From Patellaria atrata CBS 101060 (Eukaryota; Ascomycota; Dothideomycetes; Patellariales; Patellariaceae), in contig MU006101.1 in assembly GCA_010093705.1 (NCBI GenBank), forward strand, positions 186,001 to 250,000: a DNA stretch of 64,000 nucleotides, written 5' to 3'. Below are positions 44,214 through 56,443 of this stretch, piece by piece (within the stretch, counting starts at the first letter, position 1; each line of letters begins with the position of its first letter). Under the pieces are notes generated by a model. That model was not told the origin of the DNA and did no database searches. It worked only from the letters and a program-made list of their open reading frames with translations. The translations under genes and the position numbers were made by a program.

Positions 44214-46665
44214 ATGTTGCGGCACCAGGTGTTAAGGTCGGTAATAAGGCCTAGCCGCCTGTCATGCCTCAATGCCAGGAGGACCTTTGCCGGAACTCCT
44301 TCGAGGCAGGCCGAAGTCGAGCTTACAATAGGTGCGCAAAGCGCCATAATTGTCTCAATTCATTTCGCTAATGTATTGTAGATGGAAAGAAGATCTCAAT
44401 TGAAGGTATACCTATCTAACTACGCGTCCTATCGATCGTATGCCTGACTTTCTCTCAAGCTGGATCCGCCCTCATCCAAGCCTGCGAGAAGGCCGGCGTT
44501 ACCGTTCCTCGTTATTGCTACCACGAAAAATTGTTGATTGCTGGTAATTGTCGTATGTGCCTTGTCGAGGTAGAACGGGCGCCAAAGCCAGTAGCCTCCT
44601 GCGCATGGCCCGTTCAACCGGGAATGGTAGTCAAAACAGACTCACCGTTAGTACACAAAGCTCGTGAAGGTGTCATGGAATTCCTATTGGCGAATCATCC
44701 ACTAGACTGCCCGATCTGTGATCAAGGTGGTGAGTGTGATTTGCAAGACCAATCGATGAGATATGGAGCGGACAGAGGACGATTCCATGAGCTTGGCGGA
44801 AAGCGAGCAGTCGAGGACAAGAACATAGGGCCTCTAGTTAAGGTATGCCCGCCCATAGTTCTGAGAAATGATTGTAGCTAATAATATCAGACCTCGATGA
44901 ACAGATGTATCCATTGTACTCGATGTGTTCGATTCGCGAATGATGTTGCTGGCGCTCCCGAACTCGGTTCAACTGGACGCGGGAATGATTTACAAATTGG
45001 CACATATCTAGAGACGGCACTTGATACGGAAATGTCAGGAAATGTTATCGATCTCTGTCCTGTCGGAGCTCTCACATCAAAACCATATGCGTTCAAGGCA
45101 AGGCCCTGGGAATTATATCATTCAGAATCGGTGGACGTCTCGGATGGTCTAGGGTCTAATATCAGGATCGACTCCAGAGGTCTTCAAGTCATGCGTATAT
45201 TACCCCGTCTTAACGACGATATCAATGAGGAGTGGATCAACGATAAATCTAGATTTGCCTGCGACGGTCTCGGTACCCAGAGGTTGACCACCCCCCTTAT
45301 CAGACGTGGCAATGAGTTCCAACCAGCATCTTGGGAACAAGCACTGGTTGAGATTGGGAACACATTTCAGAAACTGGCACCCAAGAAGAATGAGTTCAAG
45401 GCTGTCGCAGGGCACCTTGTTGATACAGAAACGCTTGTTGCGATGAAGGACCTTGCGAATCGTTTAGGCTCTGAAAATCTTGCTCTCGACCAACCACAGG
45501 GCAGCCAACCTATTGCGCATGGCATCGATATTCGGTCTAGTTATACTTTTAACTCTAAGATCTCCGGTGTTGAAGAAGCCGACGCAATACTACTCATCGG
45601 TACTAATCCTCGCCATGAAGCCGCTGGTCTAAACGTACGTATCCGTAAACAATGGGTAAGGTCTGATTTGGAGGTCGGTCTTGTTGGTGAAGATTTTGAC
45701 AGCATATTCGATTACGAGAAGCTCGGCACAAACGTTAGAGACCTCAAGGAAGCACTGGCAGGCGCATTCGGCAAAAAGCTTCAGTCAGCCAAGAAACCGT
45801 TGATCATTGTAGGCAGCGGGGCGGTAGAACATCCTGACTCGAAAGCCATATTCGAGACCGTGGGTGCTTTCGTGGAGAAGAATAAATCAAATTTCCTCAC
45901 GCCGGAATGGAATGGTTACAATGTCCTTCAACGGGCAGCTTCCCGCACCGGTGCCTACGAAGTCGGCTTCACCGTTCCCTCACCTAGTGTTGCCTCAACA
46001 AAACCAAAGTTTGTCTGGTTATTAGGAGCTGATGAGATTGACGAGTCCGAGATTCCCAAAGACGCGTTCGTCGTATACCAGGGACATCACGGCGATCGAG
46101 GCGCACAAATAGCGGACGTTGTCCTACCTAGTGCTGCTTACACCGAGAAATCGGTCACATATATCAATACCGAAGGTCGTGCGCAAATGACTCGTGCAGC
46201 TGTGAACCTTATCGGTGCAGCCCGCGAAGACTGGAAGATCATCCGCGCTGCTAGCGAGTACCTCGGTCAACCTCTTCCCTACGATGATGTAGAGTCATTA
46301 CGGGATCGCATGGAAGAAATAAGTCCAGCTACAAGAAGATATGATGTTGTTGAAGAGACCAGCCTTGCTCCTCTCAGCAAAGTACAACTAGTGGATCAGA
46401 ACAAGGGGTCGAAACCCACAGGAGAACCTTTGAAGAAGGTCATTGAAAACTTTTATTTCACAGATTCAATCAGCAGGAAGTAAGTTGCCCCTTTTTTCCG
46501 CCTTTTTACCTGGAGGTTGATACTAATAGCATTTGTAGTTCACCAACAATGGCAAGATGCGCAGCAGCAAAGGCCCAGAAAAACCCCAACACAAACTTCA
46601 TGGCATCCGGGGAGCCTGATCCTACGATCCATTATGGAGATCCTCAAGCTGCAAGTTCTGGCTAA
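44214..46665 (+). CDS. NADH:ubiquinone oxidoreductase 75/78 kDa subunit (NDUFS1/nuo-78)
   Basis: This is the largest peripheral-arm subunit of mitochondrial complex I, carrying three Fe-S clusters in the electron path from NADH. Exons 44214-44332, 44383-44405, 44460-44842, 44891-46479 and 46539-46665 sum to 747 codons (746 aa), including a 23-nt microexon encoding DGKKISIE. A mitochondrial presequence is visible ([27 protein letters not shown]). The [2Fe-2S] domain has [18 protein letters not shown] and ASC. The His/Cys [4Fe-4S] ligands are [18 protein letters not shown]. The second [4Fe-4S] site is [11 protein letters not shown] with the distal CPVGAL. The rest is the molybdopterin-oxidoreductase-like fold without cofactor ([35 protein letters not shown]). 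All ligands are present and the gene looks intact. The last exon ends [10 protein letters not shown]-stop. Confidence 0.97.
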
Positions 46666-47980
46666 TGTCACTGGAACTTTGACGAGAGGGATTGTATAGT
46701 GTCAACATACCTTTTATATGGAGGGGTGAGGTAAAGATGCAGAGCTTGGCGTTTCGAATTGTACATAGGGCTTAAGTGTTGAGAATCCAAAGTGTAAGAT
46801 TTCAATACCCTTCGTCTACGGTATGAAACGAGGTTTGATACTATGTGATGAGGACGGGATCTCAGCTATTCTAACTAGCGACCACATGAGTAGATCTGAT
46901 TAGGTTATCGGCTCGGCGGGGGGCTGGTGGGGTATCAAACCTTAACCAAACTGCTGTCTTCCAGTGCCGTTTTGATCGTCAAGTACAGTATATGTTTCTA
47001 ATGTTCAAAGCATTGCCTCATTCGATATTGCTTGCAATATATTGTAAATCCTTCTTGAGGTTTCAGGATAGTACTTCCAAGCACCTGACATACTATAGAG
47101 AATATCAGGCTACAAGAGGAAACCCTGCACTATATCTCTGGATTAATGTTTCTAGATTAATAAATAACATGCCGCCATAGGCTCTCAGTTCAGATGGCAT
47201 GAAACAGGAAGTATTACGGAGTACAGTAATGTCAACGAGATCTCGGCAGAACTCGGTATGGAGTATCTCACTAGCCCTAAGGATGAGAACCAGTTTGCCA
47301 CTCTGGCTCGTCTGCTAGATGCCCACATGGGGAACCTGAAACGGCCAGCCGCACTTTATTCTCAATCACAATTCTCAACGGCAGGCTTCACATCTGGTCC
47401 TATAGACCTACTAGCATAGACTGAGGAAAGACTATATCTCTTATAATTTAGTATCTCGAGCCCATTATGAGTCAATTTATCATTCGCTCACAGCATCTGG
47501 ACTTTTTGATCATGAAGCATATACTGTTTCTTATGCGGGAAACACTTGGCTCAAATCAATCCATTTTATTATCACTTTGCTGACCTCCACATTACCTTCA
47601 GAAAACCGCTATGGGGACTGGGATCTGCTGTATCTGGGCCTAATGCAATGCGGATCTCTCATCTATCCCTTGCTGGAACTATCCGCCCAGAGATCTCTTA
47701 TTCGTCTGCTATTCCCGACAAAAGGCTCTATATGAGCCCATTGCTTCCATTGTTTTGCACTCTGATGGACCTATCAAGCTACTGCGGACCGCCGGCCTTG
47801 TTGCGCGGTTGAATTTTGGTCGCATGGTAAGCTAGAAATGAACTATGCGAGATCTACTTCGTCCGCGGATCATACATAGTACAACACAATCTAGTTGCAT
47901 GGTAATGGAAGTATATATTATGGCACAACTCCACAGTTCCCCATGTCTTTTCGTCTCTTTTTGCGGGCAGGTTTTCCAAA
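46666..47980. other. Intergenic with short gene relics
   Basis: No intact gene. Around 47195-47418 the plus strand is open for about 74 codons (ISAELGMEYLTSPKDENQFA, then TLARLLDAHMGNLKRPAALY); it looks coding but has no start and no recognised family. At 47536-47737 another frame reads TLPSENRYGDWDLLYLGLMQ, similar to the YGDDWDxLxLGHC block of fungal GT25 glycosyltransferases. Both look like decayed fragments. The final 100 bases before 47981 should be the promoter or leader of the S41 protease gene. Confidence 0.35.
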
Positions 47981-50465
47981 ATGTTACGTTCGTTATTTCT
48001 TTTGACGTTTTTGTCAACAGTCGTTTCATCGTCTCCGATTTCTGATACTCGTCGCTCATATCCTCGACAAAATCCAACCAATACAACAAATCCTTGCGCA
48101 TCTGTCAGCTCTCTATATTTCGAACAGGATGTTCCTACACCTACCGTTCCCGCTAAGTTGGCATATGATTGTCTTAATGACATACCCTTCAATTCTGTAA
48201 CAGCCTTGGCTTTGATGAAGGCAATAAGGCCATATTCTAAGTGGCAAAGCACTTTAGCTTATTTGAAAGATCCTCCTGCAGAATATGAAGAAAAAGTACA
48301 AGAGGCAATCGACGTGTTCGGAGAATTTGATAAGATCGAAGCAAAGATCAATGCAGGCAGTTATAAGAGCGAGTACGAATTTGGCTTTGAATTGTATCGA
48401 GTATTTCAGAGAACACATGACGGTCATTTTTCATACGTTCCGGACACCCTAGGAATCTTCAATTTTGCACGACCTGCCGCACTCGTTTCAGTCTCGGAAG
48501 ATGGAGCGAAGCTACCGTCGATATTTGTCTACACAGACATACTCTTGGCCACTTCTGCTAACGCTACTTTCAAACCTTCTCCAATCGTCAACATCAATGG
48601 CGAAGATGCCGTTTCCTATTTGGAAAATTGGAGTCAATATGGATCTTTACAGGACCGTGATGCCTTGTGGAACAATCTCTTCTACGAGCTCGCACATATC
48701 TCTCTCGGAAATCTAGGTTCAGGTACTGGTGTGTTCTCTGGAGGAGGACGCGGTCGCTTGGTATATCCGGGCCCGGTTACTGAGTTCACCTTCCAAAATG
48801 GTAAGTCTCTGCTTGAGCGAATGATTTCAATACTTTCCTTTAGCAACTATGTTAAAAATACACTCCTCTCCGGTCTGATAGCTGGTATTGCGCTTCTGTC
48901 ACTCACTGGCCCCCCATTACCGTATTTTGATGATATGAGCGAGCGAAACGTAGAATTTTACATTTACTCCCATTGCTCAGGTGTGATGCTAATAGACTTC
49001 GGCTTTAGGCTCGACCTCGACGATTGAGAACTTTGCACGGGTTCAAATTGGTTTTGCCGGACTCAATAGTGGTAGAGATATATATAATAGATACTTACGA
49101 TACAACACCACGACATTACCCGGAGTTGCTCAGGCAGACGGCAACTCTGGAGTCGCCGCCGAGCCTCAAAGACGACAAGTTGCTACGACAACACGCCGAC
49201 TGCAGGCGGCTGTCACTCCAGCTCCAGGTTATCCATCGCCAGTTATCCGACATTCTGGTAATCTCAATGGAGGTTATTACCTCGAGGGTGAAGGGTTCGA
49301 AGATGTTGCTGTCTTGGCTGTCCCCAACTTTGTCGCTAGTCAAGCGGCGGAGGTCGAGTTCCAGGAAGTCAACGAAAACTTTATTAAGCAAGCAAAAGCA
49401 GATGGAAAGAAGAAACTGATTATTGACGTCAGTGCTAATGGAGGTGGAACTATTTTGCAAGGTTACGATCTTTTCAAGATACTCTTCCCTGACCTTGAAC
49501 CCTATGGTGCAACGAGGTTCAGAGCGACAGAGTCCTTCGACATCATCGGTCAATACTTTTCAGCATACTCGGAAGAGCAAAATCGCACGCTAGTGCTAGA
49601 TGATACGTCTCTAGGGATAGTTTCATCCGTCTGGAATTACAAGAGCGATGTTGATGTGAAGGGACAGCACTTTGACTCTTGGGAGGAGAAGTTTGGTCCA
49701 GTTCAAAACCATGGGGACAATTATACGTCTATAATCCGATGGGATCTAAACGACCCACTCATCACCTTAAACAGTGGTGGTATCGAGATACATGGCTACG
49801 GCCAATTGGCTAACGTGACGAAGGAAAGACCATTCGCAGCAGAAGACATTGTCATCGTTTACGATGGCTACTGCGCATCTACCTGCACAATCTTTTCTGA
49901 ATTTATGAGACAACAAGGCGGTGTCAAGACGATCGCTCTCGGTGGTCGTCCAAACAGTAACATCATACAGGCCGTAGGTGGTGTTAAAGGGACGAACAGT
50001 TACCCCTGGCTCTACTTCCTAGGCGCCATCGAACAGGTATACTATTCTCTTGCTACTGAGAAGGAACGGACTGAACTATTCCGGGAGACTGAGATTGGGG
50101 AATACAACACGTTCCTACCGTTCAATCGTGCAGCATCGCAACCCGGAGTCAATTCACGTGACGGCCTGAGAGAAGGAGACGAGAGTGGAATACCGCTACA
50201 ATTCGTATATGAGGCGGCGGATTGCAGGATCTTCTACACGCCTGAGATGACAGTCGATGTTACTACTATCTGGAAGGCGGCTGCTGATACGCAGTGGAAT
50301 GGCAAGTCTTCCTGCGTTGGTGCCGGTATGACCAGGAGAGATACCACCAAGAGAGCGTTTTCTCCCAAGAGACTCAACTCTGCGGATGTCAATGCGTTTA
50401 GGAACAGTTTGGATCTGCATACTGAGGTAGCTGATGTTGAGGTGAAGGGTTTCATGCTTCCCTAG
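47981..50465 (+). CDS. Secreted peptidase S41 family (CPAF-like) protein
   Basis: Exons 47981-48800 and 49009-50465 give 758 aa. The intron is 208 nt, and the phase-1 join reads FQN-G-STSTIENFARVQIG. An N-terminal signal peptide is clear (MLRSLFLLTFLSTVVSSSP), so the protein is probably secreted or enters the secretory pathway. The N-terminal part (PCASVSSLYFEQ, AYDCLNDIPFN, RTHDGHFSYVPD) is typical of the fungal S41 CPAF-like proteins. The C-terminal tail-specific-protease fold has KLIIDVSANGGGTILQGYDL. Its nucleophile region is IVIVYDGYCASTCTIFSEFM, where Ser between Ala and Thr is the expected catalytic Ser. There are several Asn-x-Ser/Thr glycosylation sites. Fungal members include UstP from the ustiloxin cluster, but no biosynthetic genes are nearby. 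Substrate is unknown. The gene looks intact. Confidence 0.9.
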
Positions 50466-51156
50466 ACTTAACCTTCGTCATCCTCGTTCTGATATGTATC
50501 TTGGTTCTCTCGACCTCCGTATCCTAACGCGATCGATTCATCTAACGACCTCTCTAACTTTCCTTGCTCTTGAAAAGCTTCAAGATTATGTAAATACTTT
50601 GGATGTTTTCGAATGAGTTGGTGATGCACGAGTCATCCAGATGGTTTTGATGGCGGAAGTCGTCCGTGATCCTTTCCGAAAAATGGACGTAAGAGAAAAT
50701 TCTTCAATACGAAGTCATTTCCCCATGGTATAAGTAATCAGGAGGCTCTGGATTCTTATAGGAAAGGACGAGCATGTTTATGTACATAATATGCAACAAA
50801 TAATGCATATAAGACAAGTTTTTGGTGGTGTGATGGATGAAATGCAAGCTTAGTTAACGCTTTCCCTCGCCGTATGTTGCCGATTTGCACGAACACTTCC
50901 GCGGTGGGAAAAGTACAAAAGTACCATGAAGGTGAAGTCATCGTTCGCCCATGTAAATACCAGTACTGAGAGCAAAGTTCAAGATCTTTTCTTCAATTAA
51001 TCGTTGCTTTTTTCTCATTTTCGACACACGCCTTGATCCTAATATTTCGGCATATTACCTATTCAGTCATATTCAATCATTGGACCTACAGTCGCTTTCT
51101 TAGAACTACCCAATTCCACCGTACATCAGCCCTTCGCCGTCCAGGGCTCGATCATT
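50466..51156. other. Intergenic
   Basis: This is the 3' flank of the S41 gene and the promoter of the Rcf2-like gene. No gene-like frame was recognised. The 60 bases before 51157 are C-rich and leader-like. Confidence 0.5.
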
Positions 51157-52085
51157 ATGCCTTTGCCCTCACAGGAAGCGCAACAAGAACACTATAAGTA
51201 TGCGATTAATCGGGCGCGAACCAAAACGATTTCACCCCAACTCTGACAACTCGTATAGTGCCACAGTCAAAGGTGGTCTCGTGGGAGGAACCATCGGTCT
51301 TCTCGCTGGTGCAGCAGGAATTCTCGCCGCGAACCGACGATTCCACATCATTCAAGGCTTAACGCCCCAATTCAAAGTTTTCCTTGTCACATCATCCGGA
51401 ACGTTCGCAGGTACGCGCGACGGTACCTGCTACTACTGACCGTCAAATCGCTAATCTTTACTCCTCTCGTAGCAATTGTCGCAGCAGATCGAGCATCGTA
51501 TAACTGGGATCTGGAGCACAACCCTCTAAAGCAACGGAAAGCAGATCAACAAGAAGAACTTCAAAAGCAACTCTACGCACAAAAGTCGTTCGCTGAACGA
51601 GTCAAAGACTGGGGTTCGAAGAACAGGTATCCCATCGTTTTCTCGTCATGGGTCGCGTCTATGGGTATCGCTTTGGGCATCGTCAGCCGGGACAAATACC
51701 TCACTGGTGCACAGAAGCTGGTTCAAGCACGTGTGTATGCTCAGGGCTTAACATTAGCTGTGCTCATTGCCAGTTTTGCGTTCGAGTCTAAAGATGCCGT
51801 GCAAGGAAAGGGTAGATGGGAGACCATCACGGTCCCTGATCCCAACGATCCGACACACATGATTGAGAAGAGGATACACCATGAGCGATATAGGGGGGAG
51901 GACCAGTGGAGAGGTCAGTCAACCTGATGTTATACTCTGGCGTTATATTGGGCTGCCGTGCTAATAACATTATAGATATGATCGAGGCAGAGGAGCAAAG
52001 AATGAACGAGCGCAAAGCGGCTCAGGAGAAAGCCCTCAAAGAAAAAGCAAAAGAAGCGACCACACGAACACATCCCACTGTATAA
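51157..52085 (+). CDS. Respiratory supercomplex factor 2-like (HIG1-domain) protein
   Basis: Rcf2-type proteins sit in the mitochondrial inner membrane and bind complex IV and III-IV supercomplexes. Exons 51157-51197, 51259-51410, 51473-51913 and 51976-52085 sum to 248 codons (247 aa). The N-terminal half has a glycine-rich TM hairpin: VKGGLVGGTIGLLAGAAGIL, then FKVFLVTSSGTFAAIVAADR. The C-terminal half is the hypoxia-induced (HIG1) domain: SFAERVKDWGSKNRYPIVFS, then SWVASMGIALGIVSRDKYLT. It continues AQKLVQARVYAQGLTLAVLI. The tail is charged and helical (EAEEQRMNERKAAQEKALKE). The introns are short with clear branch sites (CTCTGACAAC, CTAATC). The start ATG gives a short hydrophilic N-terminus without a classic presequence, as expected for this family. 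Confidence 0.9.
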
Positions 52086-52657
52086 AAGCCTTCCTACACG
52101 CTCTTGTATTATACTCATCTCGACTTTGGAATCGGTAATGAGGAGTTTGGGAGTACGAATGTCTAGATACTCTAGAGTCAATGATGCCATTTCAAATGCG
52201 TTCATATTTTTGACCCTGATAGCTCAATTTATTCCGTAGTGCTATCAGTCCTTCTTATTCTTCATGACTCTCAAACTAAGAATCCCCTTAAATATTCCAC
52301 GAAAGTTTTAATTTGACTAGATATCGTATGCGGATATGCAGTTACTGGATGCTGCTTGGATCAATCCTGGGACTGTACAGTACGGTTCTCCCGTGGAATT
52401 TCCAAGTTGGCTGATTCGAAATTTACAATATAGGAATTGACTTTTACCGTACCTTATGATTCAAATACATGATAAATTTCCATTTGTATATCTTGTATTA
52501 GATGAGCTCAATGAGACAAATAATTCATCCCGGCCCACATCGAGCTAGGCACCTCTGTGCGTTACCGCATGCCCCTCTCAGACTTTTTATACCTCCCCTC
52601 CATACTGACATATTTCGTCTACAAATCTTTCCTATTAACGACATTTCACGCATCATT
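52086..52657. other. Intergenic
   Basis: No gene seen. CTGTACAGTAC lies at about 52374-52384. The final 100 bases form the leader of the eIF2D gene. Confidence 0.5.
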
Positions 52658-54785
52658 ATGTTTAAAAAGAAGCCCAATGTAAGACGCCACCTAAAAAGAC
52701 CTTATGATTTGCTTACGCCAACACTCAGATCAAACCCCTTGCTCCCCTCCGCTCCTCCGACCGCCGGAAGACAGCAGACCAGATAATCTCAGACCTCGGA
52801 CTCACAGTTCCCCACAGCACCAATGATGCCTCCGCCGAAGACAAAGCCGCGGCGACTTCCGCCCTCACATCTCTCCGCAACTCCCTCCTCCCGGAAAACA
52901 CGCAGTCGGCGCGCTTCACCACCACCGCTGGGCCGGACCTGAAGCAGGTGTCCGGCACGGTATACGTGGGCCAGCACGAAGGCGAGGAGCAGCGGGTACT
53001 ATGGGTAAAGAACGGGGAGAGGATGTTTCCTACAGGTTGGGCCCAGACCACGTGAACACGGAAGACTCGGAATGGGAAAGCGCTGATTTACTTTTGATGG
53101 CGCAGTGTACACGCTTTGGCGGAATTCACGCATCGTTCCCCTCTTGCATACGCCTGGCATCGTCGTTGCAAAGATACAGGGCGGTGCGGATTTGATGACA
53201 CCCGGGCTTGCGAGGGGCCCGCCGTTTCCGGAGATGGCGAAAAAGGGCGCTGTCGTTGCGGTTGCGAGTACGGATGCTCCGAGTGTGCCGATGGCGGTGG
53301 GCGTGTGTGAGATCAATGTTGGTGCGTTGGGGAATGTGCAGGGGGCGAAGGGACATGCGGTGGTTATTGAGCATTGGGCCGGAGATGAAGTTTGGGCATG
53401 GAGTACGACGGGGAAACCTGGGGGAGCTGTCCCTGAGCACTTAGATGGCTGGGATGATCAGGAGAGAGGGGACGAGAACTTGGTGGAGAAGACAGAGGGG
53501 TTGGGTTTGGACGGAGACGGAAAAGAGGATGGTGGTGTGTCTCTCGGTGCGGCTGGATCGTCGAGTAAAGATACAGGCAATCCTTACGTCGTTGGGGAGT
53601 CTCTAGAGGATGCAGACGCTCAGCAGCCGGAGGTGAAAGAGATGTCAACTAAAGGTATCTATATCTCATCCCACAATCGAGATAGCCGTTAACAATGGTC
53701 TAGAAATCGATGATGCCTTCCGAAAAGCCTTCCTATACGGCGTCCACCACCACAAACACACAAACCGCGACCAGCCCAATTTCGGCCTCCAATTCCCCAT
53801 AACCCAGTCTTTGGTCATGTCCAACCTCGTCCAACCCTTCCTCCCCGCCTATACTGCCGCCGAAAACAACTTCCTCCAGATCAAGAAGACGAGCTGGAAG
53901 AACATCAAAAAGTTCATCAAATCCCTCGACAAAGAGAAGCTGATCAAGAGCAAAGACCGCGACGGTCACGAAGTAGTAATAATGGACATCGACTTCGACG
54001 ACCCCAAAATCACAGAATTCACCCCATACCGTCTCCCCAAGAAAGAAACCATCACCAGCACCGCAGCAGGGCGAGGCCAAACCACCACAACACCCACAGC
54101 CGCATCCAGCAACAGCGATCCCTCCATCGGTCAAAAGCTCAAGAAACTAGACCTCTACCGCCCCAAAGAGAAACTCTCCCCGATCTTCGACACAGCAAAA
54201 GCAGACTCCCACGCCTTCTACACCGTCGCGGACCTCCGTCCTCTACTAACAACCTACATAGAAACTGAACAGCTCATTTCCCCCATGAATAAACGTCTCG
54301 TAACACTCGACCCCGTCCTCGCGAACGCCCTCTTCGACGGGTCCGCCCGCCTCGACGCAGAGGTCTTGGCGAAGGGCACGGTACCGAGAGACGAGCTCCT
54401 TGACCGCTTCCTGCACGCTTGCAACCCCTTCCACGCCATCGTGAGGGAGGGCGCAGAGCCCCAATCAAACCCGAAACCTAAAGCGGGACCCGCGCCAAGT
54501 GTTCTGATCTCTTTGGAAACGAGGTCGGGGAATAAAACCGTCACTCGTGTTTCCGGTCTCGAGCCGTTTTTCATACCGCCGCAGCTGCTGGCTGACGAGC
54601 TGAGGAAGGCGTGTGCGGGGAGTAGTAGTGTGGAGAAGGCCGCTGGGAGTAGTGCGAAACAGCCGGTTATGGAGGTTACGGTGCAGGGCCCGCAGAGGGA
54701 GGTTGTGCTTAGGGCGCTGGAGAGGAGGGGGGTTAGGGGACAGTGGGTTGAGGTTGTGGATAGGACTAAGGGGAGGAAGAGGTAG
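52658..54785 (+). CDS. TMA64: Translation factor eIF2D / Tma64 homologue
   Basis: eIF2D/Tma64 acts on post-termination 40S subunits, releasing tRNA and mRNA and assisting non-canonical initiation. Exons 52658-52678, 52729-53035, 53106-53654 and 53704-54785 sum to 653 codons (652 aa). The first exon encodes only MFKKKPN, the usual family start (then IKPLAPLRSSDRRK). A DUF1947/PUA region follows (VYTLWRNSRIVPLLHTPGIV, GADLMTPGLARGPPFPEMAK, GAVVAVASTDAPSVPMAVGV). A Gly/Asp/Glu-rich linker covers about residues 235-310. Next come the winged-helix/SWIB-MDM2-like part (SWKNIKKFIKSLDKEKLIKS; LSPIFDTAKADSHAFYTVAD; EQLISPMNKRLVTLDPVL) and the SUI1 domain at the end (LETRSGNKTVTRVSGLEPFF; VMEVTVQGPQREVVLRALER; RGVRGQWVEVVDRTKGRKR). 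All parts are present. Codons in the 3' half are strikingly C- then G-rich. Confidence 0.95.
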
Positions 54786-55407
54786 GTGAGGTGGATGGGA
54801 TGGTGGAGGTGTAGGTGTGGGGACGGGTGGATGGGTTGTAAAGGGATATAGGGGCGTGGATTGGGGGAGGGGGGTTAAGTGCTGTGGAGTGTACGGCGTG
54901 AGATTGTTGGATTGGACGGGTTGGTACTGTACTGTGCCGCATGGAACAGCACAGGGATAGAGTATAGAAGGCGGCAATTATAATCTTAACTCTGACATTA
55001 AAACCGCGGATGTGTGTTTTTGGGAATCTGCTGTACTGTACTGTATGAGGAATTGAAATGGATATGGATGTGGCGTGGGGTGGATATCGAGAACTGTATT
55101 GCTCTTGGCCTTGGACTTCATGTGAGGGTTCTTTGTATGTTGGATGGGGGCTTATGATGTGAGAGGTAAGATGGTGCTGGTGATTGAGGGTTGGGGTTCG
55201 GGCTGGGGGTGGGGTTAGGGGGTATGGTTAGGGGGGTGTTGGACGATATTGAGTTGTACTGAGGTGTTGGTGGTGTTGGTGGTGTACTGTACCGTTGGTG
55301 TACTGTACGGCGCTTTGTCGGAGTTGGAGTTAGGGTAAGTGTCGAATTAGACGGGAATGGAAGGGGTTTTGTTGTCCACTGGCGTGCCGTAGGGTAGGAT
55401 ACGGCAT

Positions 55408-55525
55408 CACTGTGCGGTATGGTGTGGTATGGTACGATAGGGCACGGCATTGGTACTATATAGTCTACCATGGTACGGCCGGGTACGGGTATGGTACGGT
55501 ATAGTTTGGTATAGTATTCTACCTT
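55408..55525. repeat. Degenerate GGTAYGG/TATAGTT-rich cluster
   Basis: The words TGGTATGG, TGGTACGA, TGGTACGG, GGTACGGGTA and GGTATAGT follow each other with little spacing, giving an imperfect short-period repeat of TGGTA(C/T)GGTA type. Confidence 0.6.
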
Positions 55526-55726
55526 GCACGTATAATATAATACATCCTAACAGCTATATCAGACCGGAAACATCCATCTGAGATATGCCATGAAAACTAT
55601 ACCTTAGTGGTAGGTTTATATTATACAGTAGACTATAGTACAGAACTCGTTCCACACCATGCTATCCTGCTCCTCGTCTTTTGAGTAATATTTCCTTGCT
55701 CACTCTCCCGCTCCGCTGCCTTGAAG

Positions 55727-55819
55727 GGAAAAAAAAGGGAAAAGGAAAAGGAAAAGGAAAAGGAAAAGGAAAAGGAAAAGGAAAAGGAAAAGGAAAAGGA
55801 AAAGGAAAAGGAAAAGGAA
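55727..55819. repeat. (AAAAGG)n purine microsatellite
   Basis: About fourteen near-perfect AAAAGG units, preceded by an A-tract. Translation gives artificial Lys-Glu or Phe-Ser runs on the two strands. Confidence 0.9.
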
Positions 55820-56443
55820 ACTAAGAAAGAGAGATATACCGTACGATATCTCTCTCGCCAGGAAACAGTACGATGGGTTTCGTATGATGCGCTGAGAAAG
55901 GAGGGTTCGACTTGAAATTGATGTCTACCAACAGAGCATGTGTGTGAACGATGCAGGTGCAGGTGTTTTTGTGGATCGTTCCGTACCGCTTGATGTGGCA
56001 TTATGAGCGTCGGGTTGGGTATAGTGGCAAGATAGCAGAGGGTGGAAGTAGTGAGGAGGTGGAGAGAGAGCGGTGAATTAAAGAAGTGATAGGGGTATGG
56101 AACTCTGAATTGCGTTTTCGTGCTTTCGCGATTTTTGGGAGAAAGAGGTCGCAGATTTGGTACACTTCGTGCGTAGGGAGTTTATATGGGTGTTTTGTAA
56201 AGTTGTAGTAGCAAAGCTCTCTCACTGTTCTATTCTGGGTTGGAATTATTCGTGATGAGGAACACATCTATTCGACACCGACATGGCATTCCATCACCCC
56301 GTGAACCATCCAGTCAATGCGATAGTTCTCCTCTTTCGCTACATAGCTGGCATATATTCTAGGGAGTCACGTACACGGATGGTTGGTAACCAAGGGGCCT
56401 GTCTCAAGCCTACGAAGGCCCGGAAACTTAGCGCGCAAGTTAT

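Larger units (their letters stand above)
54786..56443. other. Intergenic with repeats
   Basis: No gene supported. G/T-rich sequence follows the eIF2D stop. GTACTGTAC-type words occur at about 54924-54935, 55030-55044 and 55283-55308. A dense GGTA(C/T)GG stretch and an AAAAGG microsatellite are listed separately. The frames here are artefacts of the repeats. Confidence 0.5.
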
